Of a stretch of DNA of 64,000 nucleotides, positions 59,847-64,000 are shown in pieces; the stretch's first letter is position 1, and each line of letters begins with the position of its first letter. Source of the stretch: UBA1876 sp964515395 (lineage in GTDB: Bacteria; Synergistota; Synergistia; Synergistales; Thermovirgaceae); NCBI GenBank assembly GCA_964515395.1, contig CAZERC010000002.1, positions 1 through 64,000 on the forward strand. Reading direction: 5' to 3'. Under the pieces are notes generated by a model that was not told the DNA's origin, did no database searches, and saw only the letters and a program-made list of their open reading frames with translations. The translations under genes were made by a program, and so were the position numbers.

Positions 59847-60131
59847 GTGCGACCCTATGAATTGATGATGATACTGGAACCTGAACTCGAGGATCACCAG
59901 GCACTTACCGATGAAGTCCAGGAGGTCGTGCGGAACCTCGGAGGTGAAATCGAGAAGGTCGATGTCTGGGGAAAGCGGCGCCTTGCGTACCCACTTCAGA
60001 AACGGACAGAAGGCCATTACTCGGTTTTCTCCTTCAAGATGGAACCGGAAAAGGTTTCGGAAGTCGACAGGATCCTGCGGCTTAAACAGCAGGTCTTGCG
60101 TTATCTGGTCACCCTTCGTGATGAAAGCTGA
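59847..60131 (+). CDS. rpsF: 30S ribosomal protein S6
   Basis: S6, 94 residues, binds the central domain of 16S rRNA with S18. The start RPYELMMILEPELEDHQ and the KVDVWGKRRLAYPLQKRTEGHYSVFSF segment are diagnostic. GTG 59847 lies after GGGAGGAGGTGA. First gene of the rpsF-ssb-rpsR unit. Confidence 0.97.
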   Translation: MRPYELMMILEPELEDHQALTDEVQEVVRNLGGEIEKVDVWGKRRLAYPLQKRTEGHYSVFSFKMEPEKVSEVDRILRLKQQVLRYLVTLRDES

Positions 60132-60143
60132 GGAGTGATTTCG

Positions 60144-60647
60144 GTGGCACGTGGGTTCAACAAGGTTATTATCATGGGGAACCTGGCCAGGGATCCGGAA
60201 GTCCGGTACACCACGTCAAACCAGGCCATAGCAAAGCTTACGGTGGCGGTAAACCGGGTCAGCAAAAACCGCAACGGGGAAGTAAAGGAAGATGTCGATT
60301 TCATCCCTGTCGTGGTATTCGGAAACCAGGCCGAGAATTGCGAACGCTATTTGCGAAAAGGGCGTGCGGTCCTCGTGGAGGGGCGCATGCAGGTCAGGAA
60401 TTACGAAACCTCCAGCGGTGAACGTCGCTGGGTCACGGAAGTCGTTGCGCAGTGGGTAAACTTCGTCGGAAGCAAACGGGACAATGACGGAGATTCTCAG
60501 GACAGGGGAACACAGCGTGACGGAGAAGACAAAAAGGAACGTGTCGGAAGCCTGAGGGAAAAGGGATTTGACGACGATTTTCCCATGGATTTTTCGGAAG
60601 TGGATTCCGATAAAGATGACAGCGACGAGGTGGATATCCCTTTTTAG
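60144..60647 (+). CDS. ssb: Single-stranded DNA-binding protein
   Basis: SSB protects single-stranded DNA in replication and repair. The 167-residue protein has the OB fold (NKVIIMGNLARDPEVRYT, IPVVVFGNQAENCERYLRKGRAVLVEGRM). An acidic and charged linker follows, ending in the partner-binding tip DEVDIPF. GTG 60144 has AGGAG eight to nine bases upstream. The GTG at 60135 lies within that ribosome site. It lies between rpsF and rpsR as usual. Confidence 0.97.
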   Translation: MARGFNKVIIMGNLARDPEVRYTTSNQAIAKLTVAVNRVSKNRNGEVKEDVDFIPVVVFGNQAENCERYLRKGRAVLVEGRMQVRNYETSSGERRWVTEVVAQWVNFVGSKRDNDGDSQDRGTQRDGEDKKERVGSLREKGFDDDFPMDFSEVDSDKDDSDEVDIPF

Positions 60648-60686
60648 AAGCACCCTGGGTACAATTCGAGCAAAAGGAGGATGGTT

Positions 60687-60923
60687 ATGGCCTATCCCAG
60701 AGGAAAAAGGAGAAGGAGACGACCCAAGGTCTGCTTCTTCTGTATCGACAAGGTCTCCAGTGTCGATTACAAGGAAACCGATAAATTGAAGAAGTACCTG
60801 AGTGACCGCGGGAAGATCATCCCCCGCCGGGTTACCGGGAATTGTGCCAAGCACCAGAGGCAGCTGACCCGTGCGATCAAGCGGGCTCGTTTCATGGCTC
60901 TTTTGCCCTACACTGTTGAATAG
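60687..60923 (+). CDS. rpsR: 30S ribosomal protein S18
   Basis: S18, 78 residues, partners S6. The YPRGKRRRRRPKVCFFC start and the RRVTGNCAKHQRQLTRAIKRAR core are typical. It retains cysteines in CFFC and NCAK, the zinc-containing form. ATG 60687 is chosen because AAAGGAGG ends six bases upstream, directly against the in-frame ATG at 60681. Confidence 0.97.
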   Translation: MAYPRGKRRRRRPKVCFFCIDKVSSVDYKETDKLKKYLSDRGKIIPRRVTGNCAKHQRQLTRAIKRARFMALLPYTVE

Positions 60924-60950
60924 GTGCGCGGCATTGACGAGGATGTGACG

Positions 60951-60982
60951 GAAAGGGGAGGAGCCGTGGCTTCTCCCCTTTC
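60951..60982 (+). terminator. Hairpin after rpsR
   Basis: A 15-bp stem (60951-60965 with 60968-60982) with one G-U pair and a 2-base tip in this drawing. The U-rich part is inside the stem, so termination strength is uncertain. Confidence 0.55.
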
Positions 60983-61031
60983 ACTGTTCTGATATCATGA
61001 CCAACGTGGGAAACCTGCAAGGGGGAAAAGA

Positions 61032-61982
61032 ATGAACAGAACCCGGGAAATGGTGGAGTCATCGCTTCTTGTGGCGATGGCGGTGGTCCTGTTCCTCGCC
61101 AGTTATGTCCTTCCCGTCGTGGGTATGGCTTTTGCCCTGATCTGCCCGGCTCCGCTTGTCGTTCTCGGGCTGCGGCACAGCCTTGCCAGGGCTGTGCTTG
61201 GAGTGTTTGTGGCATCCTTTCTCGTCAGTGCGCTGACGGGAGTTACGGGAGGAATTTTCTTCCTTTTGGGATTCGGAATGCTCGGTGTCGGGCTGGGTTT
61301 TTTTGCAAGACGGTTTAATTCATCAGTGGAAATACTCCTCTACGGGGTTCTTGTCTCACTGGCGGGGAAACTGCTTCTCATGGTGCTGCTCGCAAAGATC
61401 ACGGGCATCAATCCCCTGGGACTCGACTCGGGAGAAGTCAATTCCGTCATGGACAATGTGCTCTCAGTCTACCAGCGCCTGGGAATGTCTCCGGAAGCTC
61501 TCAGTACGGCGGAAGAACAGATCAGATCCACGTTGAGTCTTCTCCCCTATGTGTTTCCTGCCTTGCTCATTATGGCATCCGCCCTGGATTCGTTTTTGAG
61601 CTATGTCGTCAGCAGGGTGGTCATGAAGCGTATCGGCAAGGGTATGCTTCCTCCGGTTCCGGCACTCTCCTACTGGCGGTTTCCAAAAAATATCTTTTGG
61701 GCCCTTCTGGTGGCAATACTGTTGTCCCTGGCGAGCTCCATTGAAAACGTCCCTGAAATCATTCCAAGGATAGGCATGAACCTGCGCATCCTTGTGATGA
61801 TACTGTTTTACCTGCAGGGTTTGGCTGTAGCGTGGGCGTACATGTGCCACAAAGGGGCCCCGAAGGTCCTCCGGTACATTGGTGCGGTGCTGACGCTTTT
61901 CTTGCCTTTGCTGACGCAATTGGTCCTGCTTTTGGGTATTATTGACATGTGGTTTGATCTGAGATCGCGAATGCGGAGGTGA
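61032..61982 (+). CDS. DUF2232 (YybS-like) membrane protein
   Basis: The 316-residue protein has about eight transmembrane helices grouped as four plus four, with a hydrophilic stretch near residues 125-165. This layout and the position directly before rplI match the YybS/DUF2232 family of Firmicutes. Function unknown. A purine-rich ribosome site (AAGGGGGAAAAG) precedes ATG 61032. It ends eight bases before rplI. Confidence 0.82.
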   Translation: MNRTREMVESSLLVAMAVVLFLASYVLPVVGMAFALICPAPLVVLGLRHSLARAVLGVFVASFLVSALTGVTGGIFFLLGFGMLGVGLGFFARRFNSSVEILLYGVLVSLAGKLLLMVLLAKITGINPLGLDSGEVNSVMDNVLSVYQRLGMSPEALSTAEEQIRSTLSLLPYVFPALLIMASALDSFLSYVVSRVVMKRIGKGMLPPVPALSYWRFPKNIFWALLVAILLSLASSIENVPEIIPRIGMNLRILVMILFYLQGLAVAWAYMCHKGAPKVLRYIGAVLTLFLPLLTQLVLLLGIIDMWFDLRSRMRR

Positions 61983-61989
61983 TCACGCG

Positions 61990-62436
61990 ATGAAATGCAT
62001 TTTGCTTGAAGACGTCCAGAAACTGGGGAAAAGGGGTGAGCTTGTCGAGGTGTCCGACGGTTATGGAAGAAATTACCTGATACCCCGGGGTCTGGCTGAA
62101 GAGGCGACAAAGGGGAAGATCGCCGAACTCAAGGAAAAGGAACGCTCCAGAAAGGCAAAAAATGAAAAAGCCCGTGAAGAAGCTGAAGCATCCAGAAAAT
62201 ATCTTCAGGGTAAAATTGTAAAGGTTGTGGCCAGCGCCGGCGAAAAGGGGAAGCTTTTCGGAAGCATAACAACAGCCCAGATAGCCGATGCCTTGAAAGA
62301 GCAGTTTGATGTGACAGTCAGCAAGAAGGAAATAAAAGTAGATGAACACATCAAGGAAGTCGGCTCCTATCCGGTTTCGATACGCCTTTTCCCGGGCGTG
62401 GAAGCCGAAATGACCGTCGCCGTGGAGGCAGGTTAG
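61990..62436 (+). CDS. rplI: 50S ribosomal protein L9
   Basis: L9, 148 residues, has the N-terminal rRNA-binding domain (EDVQKLGKRGELVEVSDGYGRNYLIPRG). A long connecting helix rich in Lys, Glu and Ala leads to the C-terminal domain. GGAGGTGA precedes ATG 61990. The rplI-dnaB adjacency (one base apart) is widely conserved. Confidence 0.97.
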   Translation: MKCILLEDVQKLGKRGELVEVSDGYGRNYLIPRGLAEEATKGKIAELKEKERSRKAKNEKAREEAEASRKYLQGKIVKVVASAGEKGKLFGSITTAQIADALKEQFDVTVSKKEIKVDEHIKEVGSYPVSIRLFPGVEAEMTVAVEAG

Positions 62437-62437
62437 C

Positions 62438-63790
62438 GTGTCAGCGCAGGTTTTCGACAAGGTTCCTCCTCATAATCTTGAAGCCGAGAGGGCCGTTCTC
62501 GGGGCCTGCCTCCTGGATGCGGATGCGTTGACCCTCGCCGTAGACAGCCTGGTTGCCGAGGATTTTTACGACGCGGAACACCAGCAGATGTTCAAACTCA
62601 TGCGTGACATGGCGGCGAAGTCCAAACCCGTCGATCCGTTGACTTTTCTTGAAGAGCTGTCAAAGCAGAAGATCAGGGATTCGTCCTGGGGGCAGCCATT
62701 CGTTGCCGGCCTGGTGGACGCCGTTCCCACCACGGCGAACGTGGAGTATCATATCCGGATCGTCAAGGACAAATCTGTGCACAGACGGCTTATACAGGTC
62801 GGAGGAGAGATCGCCAGACTCGGGTATGCAGAGGACAAGGAGCTTGAGGATGTCCTCGACGAATCTGAAAGAGCGGTCTTCGAGATCACACAGAGCGGGA
62901 GCAAGGTTCCCTTCAGACGTGTCGGCGATGTGCTTGCCCCGACATTCCAGGCCATAGAAGAGAGATTCCATTCGCCGACGACGAACGTCACCGGCGTCCC
63001 AACGGGGTTCAAGGATTTCGAGACCCTGACTGGCGGTTTCCAGCCGGGGAGCCTGAACATCCTCGCGGCGAGACCTTCCATGGGGAAAACGGCTTTCGCC
63101 CTCGATGTTGCGCTTCACGCAGCCATCGAGAACGGGAGCCCTGTCCTTCTCTTCAGCCTTGAGATGAGCGCCGAGCAGCTGGTGCAGCGCATGCTGGGAT
63201 CGCGGGCGAAAGTGAACATTCATGACCTGCGGACAGGCATGTTCCATGAGAACAACTGGACCGATCTCGCCCAGGCGGCGGGGGATCTCGCCAAGGCCCC
63301 GATCTTCATTGACGACAGCTCTGTGCTGTCCACCCTTGATCTCAGGGCGAGAAGCCGGAGGTTCAAGTCGCAGTTCGCCAAAGACGGGGTCGGACTCATT
63401 GTGGTGGATTATCTGCAGCTGATGCATTTCACAAAAAGGATCGACAGCAAGCAACAGGAAGTCGCAGAAATTTCGCGATCCCTGAAATCTGTCGCCCGTG
63501 AGCTCGATATGCCGGTCATTGCCTTGTCGCAGCTCTCGAGGGCTGTCGAGCAGAGAACAGAAAAAAAACCTCAGCTTTCAGACCTTCGAGACAGCGGTGC
63601 CATCGAACAGGATGCCGATCTGGTCATCCTCTTGTACCGTGCCGGTTATTATGAAAATACGGGAGAGGAAGCAGACCCCTCGGCGGAAATCATCGTTGCA
63701 AAACACAGGAACGGGCCGACAGGAACGGTCAAGCTTGTCTTCCAGAAAGAATACGCCCATTTCGTCAACATGGCCTGGAATTCCATCTGA
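62438..63790 (+). CDS. dnaB: Replicative DNA helicase DnaB
   Basis: DnaB unwinds DNA at the replication fork. The 450-residue protein has the N-terminal helical domain (PPHNLEAERAVLGACLLDAD), Walker A ARPSMGKTAFALD, Walker B LIVVDYLQLM and the later motifs LSQLSRAVEQRTEKKPQLSDLRDSG. No intein is present. GTG 62438 has GGAGG nine bases upstream, within rplI. Confidence 0.97.
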   Translation: MSAQVFDKVPPHNLEAERAVLGACLLDADALTLAVDSLVAEDFYDAEHQQMFKLMRDMAAKSKPVDPLTFLEELSKQKIRDSSWGQPFVAGLVDAVPTTANVEYHIRIVKDKSVHRRLIQVGGEIARLGYAEDKELEDVLDESERAVFEITQSGSKVPFRRVGDVLAPTFQAIEERFHSPTTNVTGVPTGFKDFETLTGGFQPGSLNILAARPSMGKTAFALDVALHAAIENGSPVLLFSLEMSAEQLVQRMLGSRAKVNIHDLRTGMFHENNWTDLAQAAGDLAKAPIFIDDSSVLSTLDLRARSRRFKSQFAKDGVGLIVVDYLQLMHFTKRIDSKQQEVAEISRSLKSVARELDMPVIALSQLSRAVEQRTEKKPQLSDLRDSGAIEQDADLVILLYRAGYYENTGEEADPSAEIIVAKHRNGPTGTVKLVFQKEYAHFVNMAWNSI

Positions 63791-63825
63791 CGGAAACTAT
63801 GAAAGCAACGGGGAAGGAGCGGGAG

Positions 63826-64000
63826 ATGGATTCATATCAGCAACGATCGGGGATCCACCCTCATATTGCAGATGATCCTGATTCCCTGCCGGGAGACAAG
63901 GAGCTTGTTCCGTTCCCGTTGTATGCGGGCATGCTTTTTGTTGCCCTTGCCGTTCCGAATATCGTCTTTTCGGGAACGGCGTGGTTCCAGACCCTCCATC
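63826..64000 (+). CDS. N-terminus of a probable membrane transporter (cut by window)
   Basis: An open frame runs to the window end. After a hydrophilic start of about 28 residues it enters a hydrophobic helix (LYAGMLFVALAVPNIVFSG) followed by TAWFQTLH. This looks like the first membrane span of an MFS-type or other transporter, but 58 codons are too few to decide. ATG 63826 has GGAGCGGGAG just before it. An in-frame ATG at 63799 would add nine residues. Confidence 0.55.
   Translation, partial: MDSYQQRSGIHPHIADDPDSLPGDKELVPFPLYAGMLFVALAVPNIVFSGTAWFQTLH

Noticed and set aside
1..64000. CRISPR array, insertion sequence, prophage or integron
   Set aside because: No regularly spaced repeats, transposase, integrase or terminal repeats were seen.

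Overview
The window is one chromosomal segment from an anaerobic, amino-acid-fermenting, double-membraned bacterium. It is most likely a member of the Synergistota; this is inferred from gene content, and no marker was searched. Supporting traits are a complete branched-chain amino acid ABC transporter, a tryptophanase-type lyase, a 2-oxoacid:ferredoxin oxidoreductase, csaB beside a DUF5693 protein, a split transketolase, and a Firmicutes-like hrcA-grpE-dnaK-dnaJ-prmA-rsmE-mtaB-(HIT)-rpsU-yqeY order. No mobile element, CRISPR array or phage gene was seen.

Layout. 1-5.2 kb (minus strand): a GT4 glycosyltransferase cut by the window edge, coupled to a six-hairpin glycosidase; an unknown secreted protein; branched-chain aminotransferase ilvE. 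An orphan plus-strand promoter with structured downstream sequence lies between the last two. 5.4-5.7 kb: tRNA-Glu and tRNA-Gln. 5.9-11.8 kb (plus): class II aldolase-like protein, RNase J, Na/Pi cotransporter, undecaprenyl-diphosphatase and a DUF4321 protein. 11.8-23.3 kb: a long, tightly overlapping cell-envelope and division run (maf, DUF5693, csaB, split transketolase, ftsE, ftsX, an EnvC-like M23 protein, a Ctp-like S41 protease, divergent polysaccharide deacetylase, purA). 23.3-25.8 kb (minus): tRNA-Val, a zinc ribbon protein, a DUF554 protein and an ArsG/ArsF-like pair. 25.9-31.5 kb (plus): copper ATPase, copper chaperone, 2-oxoacid oxidoreductase and a small secreted protein. 31.5-35.2 kb (minus): a secreted protein, folK, folP, a broken FAD oxidoreductase start, a scaffold gap and a histidine phosphatase.

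35.4-46 kb: the heat-shock operon under a perfect CIRCE operator, running into rRNA and tRNA modification genes, a branched-polyamine synthase (bpsA), a HIT protein, rpsU, yqeY and nrdR. 46.2-50.9 kb: a livJHMGF-type transporter. 51-63.8 kb: pgsA, tryptophanase-type lyase, secA, a DUF3857-like secreted protein, argS, an FtsB/DivIC-like protein, rpsF-ssb-rpsR, a DUF2232 protein, rplI and dnaB. The window ends in the start of a probable membrane protein.

The most interesting points are: (i) a 16-bp inverted repeat lying inside two overlapping divergent promoters of copA and the ArsF/ArsG-like pair; (ii) a near-consensus promoter plus operator-like repeat that drives no gene but reads into structured RNA at 4.0-4.18 kb; (iii) bpsA inside a conserved housekeeping cluster; and (iv) the 100-N gap, flanked by identical 55-bp sequences and so probably not a real gap, next to a frameshifted oxidoreductase fragment.
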